A stretch of 64,000 nt of DNA from Candidatus Tokpelaia sp. JSC188 (GTDB lineage: Bacteria; Pseudomonadota; Alphaproteobacteria; Rhizobiales; Rhizobiaceae): NCBI GenBank assembly GCA_003331065.1, contig QENB01000010.1:1-64000 (forward strand), read 5' to 3'. Each line of letters starts with the position of its first letter. The stretch's first letter is position 1. Below are positions 9,503 through 22,905 of the stretch, piece after piece. The position numbers were made by a program, and so were the translations under genes. The notes below the pieces were generated by a model, which had not been told where the DNA came from, did not search any database, and saw only the letters and a list, made by a program, of their open reading frames with translations.

Positions 9503-10306
9503 TTAGCCTAAATTCGCTTTACAGACAATATTTAACATATTCTTAATGTTTTGATTTCTGCCAGCTATTAGAAAATCATGGCAAAATGGCGAGCGCAGGT
9601 AAAGAACAGATTGCTCTTCTAATCCTACAATAATGCCCCCGGTTTGCTTAAGAATAATATCAGCTGCTGCAATATCCCAATCATGGCAACCAGCATGAAT
9701 AAAAACTGCATCTAAGCAACCGCGACTTAAAAGCGCAAGACGGTAGGCAAGAGAAGGAATATCTGTCTTTAACGTCACGCAATCCACAAAGGTACGCGGT
9801 AATTTTCTAATCATGGAAGAACAGCAGGAGATCACAGGCTTTTTCCTAATTAGCGGAAAAGAAACCTGAATAACATTTCCATTCAGCAGGGCAGGTTTTC
9901 CTTTTTGCGCTAGATAATGTTCATTTTTAACAGGACACTCCAATACACCAACAATGGGATGCCCATTTTCAACAATCGCAATAGAAATACACCATTCGAT
10001 TTTCCCTTCAAGAAAGCCACGGGTCCCATCAATCGGGTCTACAATAAAAAAGCGATGAAAAGATTGTATTGCGCGCTCATCGCTAGTTTCCTCTGATACC
10101 CAGCCATAATCTGGTCTTGTACTAAGCAATCTATGTTTCAGAAAAGCATCTACGGCAAGATCAGCTTCACATACCGGTGAATTGCCTGTTTTTATCCAAA
10201 CTTTAAGGGTCTGGCCGAAATGGCGCATAGCAATCCTACCAGCTTCTTGTGCCGTCCGACTTAACAGAAGAAGATCATCTTCCAGAGCTCTGTTATTTTC
10301 CAGCAA
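9503..10306 (-). CDS. cysQ: inositol monophosphatase family protein, probable 3'(2'),5'-bisphosphate nucleotidase
   Basis: Metal-dependent phosphatase of the inositol monophosphatase superfamily, 267 residues. The metal ligands are visible: SEET at 71-74, DPIDGTRGF starting at Asp90, and the C-terminal WDIAAADIIL at about 211-220. The DPIDGTRGF form and the genomic position beside pmbA match rhizobial CysQ-like enzymes, which hydrolyse PAP/PAPS in sulfur metabolism; an inositol-phosphatase or other sugar-phosphatase activity remains possible. Its start overlaps the end of the pmbA gene by 14 bases, so the two are cotranscribed. Confidence 0.85.
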   Translation of the reverse strand: MLENNRALEDDLLLLSRTAQEAGRIAMRHFGQTLKVWIKTGNSPVCEADLAVDAFLKHRLLSTRPDYGWVSEETSDERAIQSFHRFFIVDPIDGTRGFLEGKIEWCISIAIVENGHPIVGVLECPVKNEHYLAQKGKPALLNGNVIQVSFPLIRKKPVISCCSSMIRKLPRTFVDCVTLKTDIPSLAYRLALLSRGCLDAVFIHAGCHDWDIAAADIILKQTGGIIVGLEEQSVLYLRSPFCHDFLIAGRNQNIKNMLNIVCKANLG

Positions 10307-11633
10307 GAATCATTCCTTCGATAAGCACGGTAGGCGCTGAAATAGCATATCGCCGATCAAGATCATTGGCCGGTATTAGATGGGTAAGTATATGTGAAAG
10401 ATTTGACCCTAGTGTTACTTCGCTAATTGGATAAGTCAGTATACCGTTCTCGATCCAAAAACCGGAAGCACCTCGACTGTATTGCCCAGTCACAAGATCA
10501 ACCCCATGACCAAAAAGCTCTGTAACATAAAAACCCTTCCCTATATCCTTAATCATATCTTCAGGAGTAATGTTACCCGCCTCAATAGCAAAATTAGTAC
10601 AAGAAGGAGGAACTGATGAGGAGGATCGGATTGCGCGACCATTTGTTTTAAGCCCAAGCTCCAGAGCTGCAGAACAGGACAGCAGCCAAGTTTTTAAAAC
10701 ACCATCTTCAATGATATCAAGTGGAATACCTTCAACACCTTCTCCATCAAATGGTTGAGAAGCTACTCCACGTTTACGCAAAGGGTTATCACTAACGCGC
10801 ACGCCTGGCCTCATGATGCGCTGATCCAATTTACCACACAGCAAACTCGTCTTACGAGCAACTGAGGCACCATTGAGCATTGCTGCTAGATGATTTGCAA
10901 TAGTCCGCGCCATACGCGGATCAAAAACCACATTCACCAAGCTAGTTTTAGCCTGACGAGCAGAAAGGCGTCGCACAGCACGTTCGCCAGCATTCTTGCC
11001 CACAGATTCACAAGTCTCCATATCAGCAAAATGCAAAGCAGAGCTATAATCATAATCCCGCTCCATAGCCGTACCTTTACCTGCAATTGCACTACATGAA
11101 CGTCCAAAATGTGAAGACATATAATGGCCACAAAAACCACGACTTGTCACAAGAACAAAACTGTAAATGCTTTGACAAATACTTGCACCACCCGAATTCG
11201 TTACCCCCAAAACAGCCAAAGCTGCTGCTTCTGTTGTCAAAGCATCTTCGATCATCTTCTGGGTGGTTGCTTCATAAGAGTCAAATAGATCAAGATCCTG
11301 CGGCGTTCTTATCAAAAGGCTATCATCAGCAAGCCCCTCATATAAATTCCTGGGCGATGCTTTAGCCATTTCAAGAACGCGGGAGGCAAAAATATCGGGT
11401 TTGCTAGCAAGATTAGCTGATATACTGGCCATACGACTTCCAATAAAAACACGCAGGCTAAAATCACAACTTTCCCCTGATTCACTTGCTTCGATTTTGC
11501 CTAAACGAACCTTGATACTGCTGGAACGTGTGCGAATAGCAACCACATCGGATGCATCAGCACCTGCCTCTTTTGCCGCTTTGATTAGAGCTGATGCTTT
11601 ATCCAGCAATCCTTGTTCTGTAGTACCCATCAT
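10293..11633 (-). CDS. pmbA: TldD/PmbA family metallopeptidase-related protein
   Basis: A 446-residue TldD/PmbA-family protein. In E. coli TldD and PmbA (TldE) form a heterodimeric metalloprotease that trims the microcin B17 leader and degrades the antitoxin CcdA. The N-terminal domain (about 1-210) and the C-terminal barrel with DPRMARTIANHLAAMLNG, ELFGHGVDLVTGQYSRGASGF and the closing MILAGK are typical. It lacks the HExxxH zinc site of TldD, as expected for the PmbA subunit. No tldD partner is in this window. It is upstream of and overlaps the cysQ-like gene, a pair conserved in Brucella. Confidence 0.88.
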   Translation of the reverse strand: MMGTTEQGLLDKASALIKAAKEAGADASDVVAIRTRSSSIKVRLGKIEASESGESCDFSLRVFIGSRMASISANLASKPDIFASRVLEMAKASPRNLYEGLADDSLLIRTPQDLDLFDSYEATTQKMIEDALTTEAAALAVLGVTNSGGASICQSIYSFVLVTSRGFCGHYMSSHFGRSCSAIAGKGTAMERDYDYSSALHFADMETCESVGKNAGERAVRRLSARQAKTSLVNVVFDPRMARTIANHLAAMLNGASVARKTSLLCGKLDQRIMRPGVRVSDNPLRKRGVASQPFDGEGVEGIPLDIIEDGVLKTWLLSCSAALELGLKTNGRAIRSSSSVPPSCTNFAIEAGNITPEDMIKDIGKGFYVTELFGHGVDLVTGQYSRGASGFWIENGILTYPISEVTLGSNLSHILTHLIPANDLDRRYAISAPTVLIEGMILAGK

Positions 11634-12255
11634 TCATTAACTCCAAGAATATTAATTCAGTGTATGGTCGCTGTATTCAAGGGAAAATTCGAAATAGCTT
11701 TAAAACGCCTTTTTTCTACTTTTCTACTCAATCCCTCGTAATATAAAACATGAGAACAGTAAGCTGATATTACGCAGTTGCCTACCAAGCGCATTAACAG
11801 AATCTTGCATCACTTCGATTATATAATAATTATTCTGTCTATTGACATAGTTTAATCGGTAAATCCAACCTCTGCAACCTAACTTAAGATTGAAATATAT
11901 CACAACAGTGCATAACCATTCCTTGTTGGAGCAGCGATCTTTGACACAAGTGAGCATGATTTTTATTTTCGAATATTTCGGAAAGAAGATCAATGATCTC
12001 CCAGACTTAATCTAATTTTTTATGACATCTTCCAGATAGTTGAAAGCAAGCACTCCATGATAAATAGTCAGTTAGTCATAGAAGGTAAAATTTCTCCTCG
12101 CATATACTATACAAAACTTAGAAAATACTCTTGAAGGATATAGCTTCAAGCGTACCTCTGGACATCAGATGTCTAAAATGGCAATTCTAGCATAATTTTG
12201 TGCTTCATCATCCCTCCCCTTTAATATACTGAATGCATGAATCACTAAAGAGTAA
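11634..12255. other. gene-free intergenic region
   Basis: About 620 AT-rich bases between rsmD and pmbA, both on the minus strand. The one longer frame (minus strand 11724-11993) has low-complexity composition and no family resemblance, so I treat it as noncoding. It must contain the promoter for pmbA, but I could not pick out a convincing one. Confidence 0.4.
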
Positions 12256-12810
12256 TCAGGACAATATATAAAGACGAATAATCGTGGAACCATAATGCCG
12301 TTCGTCATACATAACAAAACTCTGTGGTAGCTTTATTTCAATATCTCTGGTTTCTTCCAGAATAAGCATAGCATCACTATGAAGCCATTTACCAGTAAGA
12401 GCTGCGACAAATGCTTTTTCGCCCAATCCATGCCCATAAGGTGGATCAGCAAAAACCAGATGAAATGGCGCCATACTCCCAATGAAATCCAGTTGTGTCG
12501 CATCCAATCTTAATATTCGGGCTACGCCAGTAAGACCGAGTCTCTTAATATTTGTCTGAATGAGATCGTATCCCTCAATTGACTTTTCAACAAAGACAAC
12601 TGCCTCCGCGCCGCGCGACAAAGCTTCAAAGCCAAGAGCGCCAGTTCCAGCAAAAAGATCAAGAATACGGCGAGCACCACAGCCTCCATCAAGCCGATGT
12701 TCTAAAATATTAAATAAGCTCTCACGGATACGATCACTAGTTGGTCGAATCATCGGAGAAGATGGCGTTGACAAAGATCGGCCCTTAAATTTACCTCCAA
12801 CGATCCGCAT
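12256..12810 (-). CDS. rsmD: 16S rRNA (guanine966-N2)-methyltransferase RsmD
   Basis: RsmD methylates G966 of 16S rRNA using S-adenosylmethionine during 30S assembly. The 184-residue product begins MRIVGGKFKGR, the usual start, with the SAM-binding motif DLFAGTGALGFEALSRGA at about 50-67 and the catalytic DPPYG at about 120. Length is normal. Its start lies inside the end of the rluB-like gene (20-base overlap), the conserved pairing in rhizobia. Confidence 0.93.
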   Translation of the reverse strand: MRIVGGKFKGRSLSTPSSPMIRPTSDRIRESLFNILEHRLDGGCGARRILDLFAGTGALGFEALSRGAEAVVFVEKSIEGYDLIQTNIKRLGLTGVARILRLDATQLDFIGSMAPFHLVFADPPYGHGLGEKAFVAALTGKWLHSDAMLILEETRDIEIKLPQSFVMYDERHYGSTIIRLYILS

Positions 12811-14242
12811 CGCGTTCTCCGCGTGCTATTGTAGAAAACCGAGAGGATTTGCATTGATATGGATCAATCCTCTTCTGTTGCGGTTGTCTAATTTCACATA
12901 ACTGTGATTCAGATCTTCTATCATTGGATTGGAATTCATCAATAGCTGTTCGCTTTTGCTTTTTTTGCCTTTGCTCATATCGATCAGAAAAAGCACCACT
13001 CTTTCCTATAGGAAGATCCTGCTTTATAATTCTATCTGTAGATTCACGCTGAACAGTCTTTTCTCTCCAGCAGCCTTGCAGTCGTGTTAATTTTCTCCTT
13101 TCTTTACTATGACTAGGAAATTGATCGCGGATACGAGGTTGTCTACATATTGGTCTCGCACCAGGAGCCATCCAAACATTGGAACTACGAGTGCGATATC
13201 CTCGTTGCCTCTCATTCGCATCATGATTCGGCATTGATGATTGTCTGTCCAAAACATTGCTAGATAAAATCCAATTATCTCCCCTTCGCGATGATACCTT
13301 ACGCCGTTTCTCTTCGCAATGAGATGCAGCGGGAGAGTTATTTGAAAAAGGTTTCAGAATTGGTGCATCAAAATTTGCGTTTGCCTCAGCAATCAATCTT
13401 TTGCCAAGCTGGTCACGCAGCGTGCGTCCACAGATCTCACGCACTGTTCCTTTAGGCAGTTCACCTAGTTGAAATGGCCCAAATGAAACACGAATCAAGC
13501 GCGTAACCATCAAACCTAATGCACTAAGAATATTTTTAACTTCACGATTTTTTCCCTCACGTAGGATAAGAGAAAGCCAGATATTACTACCCTTTTCTCG
13601 TTCAATCGATGCTTGAACTGCGTTATAGAAGATACCGTTTACCGTAATGCCATCTTTCAGCATATCAAGTTCTTCTTGGGTAATTTTACCATGGATCCTG
13701 ACACGATAGTGCCGCGTCCATCCAGTTGAGGGCAGTTCCAAAATCCGTGAAAGACCTCCATCATTAGTCAATAGCAAAAGGCCCTCACTATTAATATCAA
13801 GACGTCCTACAGAAAGCACACGAGGCATATTATCAGGCAAACTATCGAAAACTGTTGGTCGCCCTTCGGGATCACGCGTTGTCGTCACAATTCCCCTTGG
13901 CTTATGATAAAGCCAAAGTCTCGTACGTTCGACCTGCGGTAGAGGCGTTCCGTCAACGATGATGACATCTGCCTTTGTGACATTGATAGCCGGCGTCATC
14001 ACAACATGACCGTTAAGTATGATACGACCGGCAGCAATCATGGTTTCCGCTTCACGCCGTGAAGCAATTCCAGAACGAGCAAGCCTTTTGGCAATACGTT
14101 CACCTTGCCCTGTATCAACATGTGCAAAAGGGACGGATTTTGCATCTTTACGGATGATAGGAATAGAATGCTTGCGTAGACACTTACACCTATGTTTTGA
14201 GGTATTTCTATTACCAGTGTTGTCTGCTTGTCGTCGTTTCAT
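12791..14242 (-). CDS. rluB: RluB-family pseudouridine synthase with long basic tail
   Basis: Pseudouridine synthase of the RsuA/RluB/E/F family, which modifies uridines in the 23S rRNA peptidyl transferase region. From ATG 14242 (AGGA 5 bases upstream; the frame runs on to 14266) it is 483 residues. An S4 RNA-binding domain lies at about 50-95, and the catalytic domain holds GRLDINSEGLLLLTNDG with the catalytic Asp at about 149. Beyond residue about 310 comes a tail of some 170 residues rich in Arg, Lys, Gln and Ser and without recognisable domain. Long basic tails are known in rhizobial RluB proteins, so this is unusual but not unique. It overlaps rsmD. Confidence 0.88.
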   Translation of the reverse strand: MKRRQADNTGNRNTSKHRCKCLRKHSIPIIRKDAKSVPFAHVDTGQGERIAKRLARSGIASRREAETMIAAGRIILNGHVVMTPAINVTKADVIIVDGTPLPQVERTRLWLYHKPRGIVTTTRDPEGRPTVFDSLPDNMPRVLSVGRLDINSEGLLLLTNDGGLSRILELPSTGWTRHYRVRIHGKITQEELDMLKDGITVNGIFYNAVQASIEREKGSNIWLSLILREGKNREVKNILSALGLMVTRLIRVSFGPFQLGELPKGTVREICGRTLRDQLGKRLIAEANANFDAPILKPFSNNSPAASHCEEKRRKVSSRRGDNWILSSNVLDRQSSMPNHDANERQRGYRTRSSNVWMAPGARPICRQPRIRDQFPSHSKERRKLTRLQGCWREKTVQRESTDRIIKQDLPIGKSGAFSDRYEQRQKKQKRTAIDEFQSNDRRSESQLCEIRQPQQKRIDPYQCKSSRFSTIARGERDADRWR

Positions 14243-14394
14243 TTTTTCCTGCCGTTTGTAAATCATCTGTTTTTTGCCTCTTGACAGCGATATTTGGTAA
14301 TAAAATCTACCATAATGAAAATAGCAGATGCGAGGAAAATATCAGGTTTTTTCACTTTAAAAGTTCATCTCTTTGAAAAAGGGTAAATGGCAAT

Positions 14395-14871
14395 ATGCAA
14401 ACAACAAATGAGAAAAAAAACCTTACACCAATGCAGGTCGCTCTTGCTAAGGCACATGAGGCTATTACTCTTAATGAAGTACCAGTTGGCGCTGTCATCG
14501 TACATAACAGCCGCATTGTGGCCTCAGCACATAATCTGACACATTCAGTTGCAGATCCGATAGGACATGCCGAAATCCGTTCCATCCGTATGGCCTGTGC
14601 AACTCTACAATCAGAGCACCTCGCCGAGTGTGATTTATACGTAACGCTTGAGCCTTGTGCTATGTGCGCAGCTGCAATTTCCTTTGCTCGTATTCGTCGT
14701 CTTTATTACGGAGCATTAAACCCAAAAGGTGGAGCAGTTGAACATGGGCCTCATTTTTTCAATCAGCCAACTTGTCATCATAAACCTGAAATCTATTCAA
14801 GCATAGGAGAAAGCGAAGCAGCAAATCTGCTTAAGGATTTTTTTTACAAAAAACGCATGGGACAGGACTAA
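14395..14871 (+). CDS. tadA: tRNA adenosine(34) deaminase TadA
   Basis: TadA deaminates A34 to inosine in tRNA-Arg(ACG), an essential step for decoding CGN codons. The 158-residue product has the zinc/catalytic motif HAE (His58, Glu60) and PCAMC with Cys88 and Cys91, in the context ADPIGHAE and TLEPCAMCAAA. Length is normal. It is divergent from the rluB-like gene, with about 150 bases between them to hold both promoters; this divergent tadA/rluB arrangement is standard in rhizobia. Confidence 0.94.
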   Translation: MQTTNEKKNLTPMQVALAKAHEAITLNEVPVGAVIVHNSRIVASAHNLTHSVADPIGHAEIRSIRMACATLQSEHLAECDLYVTLEPCAMCAAAISFARIRRLYYGALNPKGGAVEHGPHFFNQPTCHHKPEIYSSIGESEAANLLKDFFYKKRMGQD

Positions 14872-17614
<2,743 letters not shown>

Positions 17615-17784
17615 CATTTTTCTGCTTTCATGGCAGCAAACATTATGAAAATAAAAATATCAATAAGATATAAGGGATGCTGCGTGGATTCTCCTCTGTT
17701 TTCAATAAAAACCAATTTGTTAATTAATTATTGTAATTCTGTATGCACCAGTTTCATTGGCATAAAAAGTAGTAGGAATTATTG

Positions 17785-17860
17785 TGGACGAGGTTAGGGA
17801 CTTTGGACGAAAAACTGACTGATGCCGCATGTCCCTTGAAACTAGTCCAATTCACTGATA
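17785..17860 (+). promoter_or_regulatory. possible degenerate TPP riboswitch (thi box) before thiC
   Basis: thiC genes in this group are usually controlled by a thiamine pyrophosphate riboswitch. A canonical one is not present, but CCCTTGAAACTAGTCC at about 17833-17848 recalls the conserved CCCTTTGAACCTGATC segment, CTGATGCC at 17818-17825 may stand for the CTGAGA side, and AGGGAC/GTCCCT at 17797 and 17831 can pair. The 3' conserved part is not recognisable. This may be a decayed riboswitch or coincidence. Confidence 0.2.
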
Positions 17861-17912
17861 GAAGAAATTCGCATACTAGAAAATAGATTTGCATGTTATG
17901 GTTGTCTCTTGA

Positions 17913-19745
<1,833 letters not shown>

Positions 19746-20352
19746 AGCTTGACCGATATAAAAAAGCTTAATTCTTCTGAGAAGTTACAAGGTAGAGCAG
19801 AGTGAATCAGCAATGTTGCCTACGCTGCTTTCTATTCGTGCTCTTTGTCCTTTCTTAAGCCGCTAAGAAAGATCAAGCAGAGAATTACTTATTAGCTGAA
19901 GTAGTGCATAAACATGATTGGCAATAATTAAGATAAAAAGATAATGCATCATAAAAATACCTGTACGGATATCATAAATGAACTTCAGAAGATTGATAGA
20001 CTATACGTTTGGCAAATCCGCTTCCTAAGGATATTGCATACTCCCTAGTTGGCACTTGAAGTAGAATAAATCTAGGTTATTAATAAAGGTAAATCTCTAA
20101 GATACTTTAAGATACAGTAGCATAATTCACACTAATGCAAGTAAATTACAGAAAAAAAGGAATCCATGTTCTTTCATTAGTTGAATGGAATATTTCTTGC
20201 TTTATTTGCACACAATCAAAAAATACTGTCTTTCATATTCCAATTGAAAAACCAACTTTTTGGGCTCATTATATCTACCGTGTTTATACGACTTAAGATT
20301 TACCTATATCCTTACAGCATATTCATAGTATTTTAGAAAATCTGCATCCCAT
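19746..20352. other. gene-free region after thiC
   Basis: About 600 bases where relatives often have further thiamine genes. No recognisable remnant of thiO or others was found. A hairpin with an 8-bp perfect stem (CTTTCTTA/TAAGAAAG, 19850-19871) is present but lacks a following T run. Confidence 0.35.
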
Positions 20353-21042
20353 ATGCTAACATTATTTCATCATCCCATGTCTTCTGCATCACGCTATATA
20401 CGCTTGCTACTGAGTGAATATGGAGTTGCAACTCAGTTGATCGTAGAATATGAATGGCAGAAACGTTACAAATTCCGCACGGTTAATCTTGCTGGTACGA
20501 TTCCTGTTTTGCTTGAAGGAAAAACACCAATTTGCGGTGCATCAGTCATCTGCGAATATCTTGACGAGACTCGCGGCGCTTATAAGACGCAGAGCTATTT
20601 TTTCCCGCCAAATCCTCTTGGTCGAGCTGAAGTAAGGCGTCTTTGCGAATGGTTTTTGATTAAGTTAGAAAATGAAATTATCCGCCATTTAGTTCGAGAA
20701 CGCATTTATAAACAGGAAATGCCAAAATCACAGGGCGGAGGTGCTCCAGATTCGAGCATTCTACGCACAGCGCTGTCCAATATCCAGCCACATATGCAAT
20801 ACTTGAATTGGCTTGCAGCCAATCGTGATTGGCTTGGCGGCTCTTCACTCTCCTACGCGGATTTTGCAGCAAGTGCAACAGTTTCAATTCTTGATTATAT
20901 GGGAGAGATAGAATGGACTTCCTATCCTATGGCACATGACTGGTATGCTCGCCTAAAATCTCGCCCTTCGTTTCGATCTATTTTAGCTGACCGTATTCGT
21001 GTAATGGCGCCAATCGCCCATTATGCAGACCTTGATTTCTAA
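20353..21042 (+). CDS. fzlA: glutathione S-transferase-like protein, FzlA family
   Basis: A 229-residue GST-fold protein closely resembling the alphaproteobacterial FzlA family. FzlA binds FtsZ, promotes curved filaments and is needed for constriction in Caulobacter. Family hallmarks are the N-terminal MLTLFHHPMSSASRYIRLLL, the loop GGGAPDSSILRTA (about 126-138), LNWLAANRDWL and the conserved C-terminal end HYADLDF, which in Caulobacter is needed for FtsZ activation. Because it keeps these non-catalytic signatures, a cell division role is more likely than detoxification. In relatives queG follows it; here the next gene is the SDR gene, 280 bases on. Confidence 0.85.
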   Translation: MLTLFHHPMSSASRYIRLLLSEYGVATQLIVEYEWQKRYKFRTVNLAGTIPVLLEGKTPICGASVICEYLDETRGAYKTQSYFFPPNPLGRAEVRRLCEWFLIKLENEIIRHLVRERIYKQEMPKSQGGGAPDSSILRTALSNIQPHMQYLNWLAANRDWLGGSSLSYADFAASATVSILDYMGEIEWTSYPMAHDWYARLKSRPSFRSILADRIRVMAPIAHYADLDF

Positions 21043-21323
21043 AAAAACAGAAAAAACTAAAAATTGTTTGGCTTTATGTCTATGCCTCCGGAGAAATTTA
21101 CTAACCACGCATATAAATGAAAGTCTCAGGGTTGATCAAAAAGTAGGTGTATACCCCTTTCCCTTTTCCTCTATTATACAAAAACCATCTCTTAGATTAT
21201 TCATCGTTGGTTCTCGGCATAATAGAGCAAATTTTAGCAGCACAACAGTCTGCAATCCTATTGCCAGCAGCTTGCTTCACGGAAAATTAATGATAATATC
21301 AAAACAGAATGGAAGGCTGATAT

Positions 21324-22175
21324 ATGACATTTTTTATCTTCGGTGCTGGTTATACTGGAAAGGCGTTTTCCTTAACTCAGTCGATGCCAGTATATGGCAC
21401 AACAAGAGATATAGCACATTTCAAAACGTTGAAAGCAGCTAATATCATCCCTCTTCTGTTTGATGGCGTGAATCTCAGCACTTCTATTATCATTGCATTA
21501 AAAAGAACTACACATCTCATTATCAGTATTGCATCGACTGCAGTAGGAGATCCGGTCTTAGGGCTGCCTAACCTGTGGAGTAAAATGCCCATTCTTCAAT
21601 GGATTGGATATCTGTCCACTGTTGGTGTTTACGGCAATCATAATGGTCGATGGGTTGATGAAACAGCTCCATGCTATACAACCTTACCTCGCAATAAAAA
21701 ACGCATAGAAATTGAGAAATCTTGGCAACGTTTTTCTAGACAATATAATATTCCTCTGGCTATTCTGCGTCTTGCCGGTATTTATGGCCCTGGCCGAAAT
21801 GCTTTTGTCAAACTACGAAAAGGAAAAGCTCACCGTATTATCAAACCGGGACAGGTGTTTAATCGCGTTCATGTAGCAGATATTGCTGGCGCAATAAATC
21901 ATCTAGCTGATAACAAGTGCTCTGGCATCTTTAATATTTGCGATAATGAACCAGCATTCCCACAGGATGTTATTACATTTGCAGCTCGACTGCTAAGAAT
22001 GCAAGTACCACCGGAGATTCCGTTTGAAAAAGCGGATATTCCCTCCGTGATTCGTTCTTTTTATAGTGATAATAAAAGAGTTTCTAATAAGCTGCTTCTC
22101 AAAACAGGCTATCGTCTCAACTACCCTGATTATCGCAAAGCATTGACGTTAATTTGGCAGACCCGAGATTGGTAG
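21324..22175 (+). CDS. SDR-family NAD(P)-dependent epimerase/reductase-like protein
   Basis: A 283-residue extended short-chain dehydrogenase/reductase-like protein. The N-terminal nucleotide-binding motif is FGAGYTGKA (about 6-14). The segment LSTVGVYGNHNGRWVDE and the following AILRLAGIYGPGRNA resemble YeeZ-type NAD-dependent epimerase homologues. The catalytic Tyr-x-x-x-Lys is not clear, as in YeeZ relatives. GGAAGG lies just upstream of ATG 21324. Its position after fzlA is conserved in rhizobia. The substrate is unknown. Confidence 0.78.
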   Translation: MTFFIFGAGYTGKAFSLTQSMPVYGTTRDIAHFKTLKAANIIPLLFDGVNLSTSIIIALKRTTHLIISIASTAVGDPVLGLPNLWSKMPILQWIGYLSTVGVYGNHNGRWVDETAPCYTTLPRNKKRIEIEKSWQRFSRQYNIPLAILRLAGIYGPGRNAFVKLRKGKAHRIIKPGQVFNRVHVADIAGAINHLADNKCSGIFNICDNEPAFPQDVITFAARLLRMQVPPEIPFEKADIPSVIRSFYSDNKRVSNKLLLKTGYRLNYPDYRKALTLIWQTRDW

Positions 22176-22905
22176 AATAGACAGGTGAGAATTATAATGA
22201 TCAAGTGTCAAAATAATCTGTGTGATAAAATTATTCCTGATTGTAATAAAGTAGTTGTCTTTAATAGGAAGTAGAGAAACACATGTCACCGATAAATTGG
22301 CCAAACAAATCTCTGATGTGCAGGAAACTCCAATGAAAGATATTACTAAATTGAAAATTTTTATTTCAAAAAATGCCTTTTCGGCATAACAACAAGTGTT
22401 ATTAACTACAGTGACTTTCTCACTGGCAACTCATTTTCTTTTGGACAGAACTGTAATCGAGGATTTCTAGCATTGATCAGTTTTATTGAAAGTTTGTTAT
22501 ACCAGAAAGCAAAAAAGAGCTGGTCGAGGCCGCTTGTCAGTGGTATGTCACAGCCGCACGGTGGTTTGATGCCTATACAAAAGCTCTCGTGGCATAAAAG
22601 GGAAGATATGTTTTGCGTTTCCTAGTGGAAGCCAAAGTACTTTTTATTGATTCGGCCAAATGGAGCATGCCCCATGGGGATTTTGAAATTTTCCGCTCAG
22701 AAGCCACAAATCGAACATATTTTTGTTCATCACGGCATCAAAAAACATCTTCGTGATATAACGGTTAGCAATAGCCAGTCATGGCTGCGCAGAATGCAAT
22801 TTTACTTGAGGGATAATTTGCACTTTTATCTCCACTTAAAATACAAGAGCGGATGCTTCGCCTGTTTGTCATACCCACCAGGTATAGGTATTAAGGGAAG
22901 CGGAC
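22176..22905. other. intergenic region with short coding-like relics
   Basis: About 730 bases with no intact gene. One short stop-to-stop frame at 22488-22599 has protein-like composition (contains ESKKELVEAACQWYVTAARW), and another at 22280-22390 contains VTDKLAKQISDVQE. I could not match either to a family; they may be pieces of one decayed gene. A frame from 22647 to 22979 overlaps the glk start and looks spurious. Confidence 0.3.
22366..22387 (-). terminator. small hairpin with T run on the minus strand
   Basis: Read on the minus strand, ATGCC-GAAAA-GGCAT forms a 5-bp stem followed by TTTTTT. No live minus-strand gene lies just upstream of it in that direction, so it may belong to a lost gene or be chance. 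Confidence 0.3.

Noticed and set aside
11724-11993. 89-codon minus-strand frame between rsmD and pmbA
   Set aside because: Low-complexity, Cys/Tyr/Ile-rich product without recognisable motifs in a very AT-rich gap.
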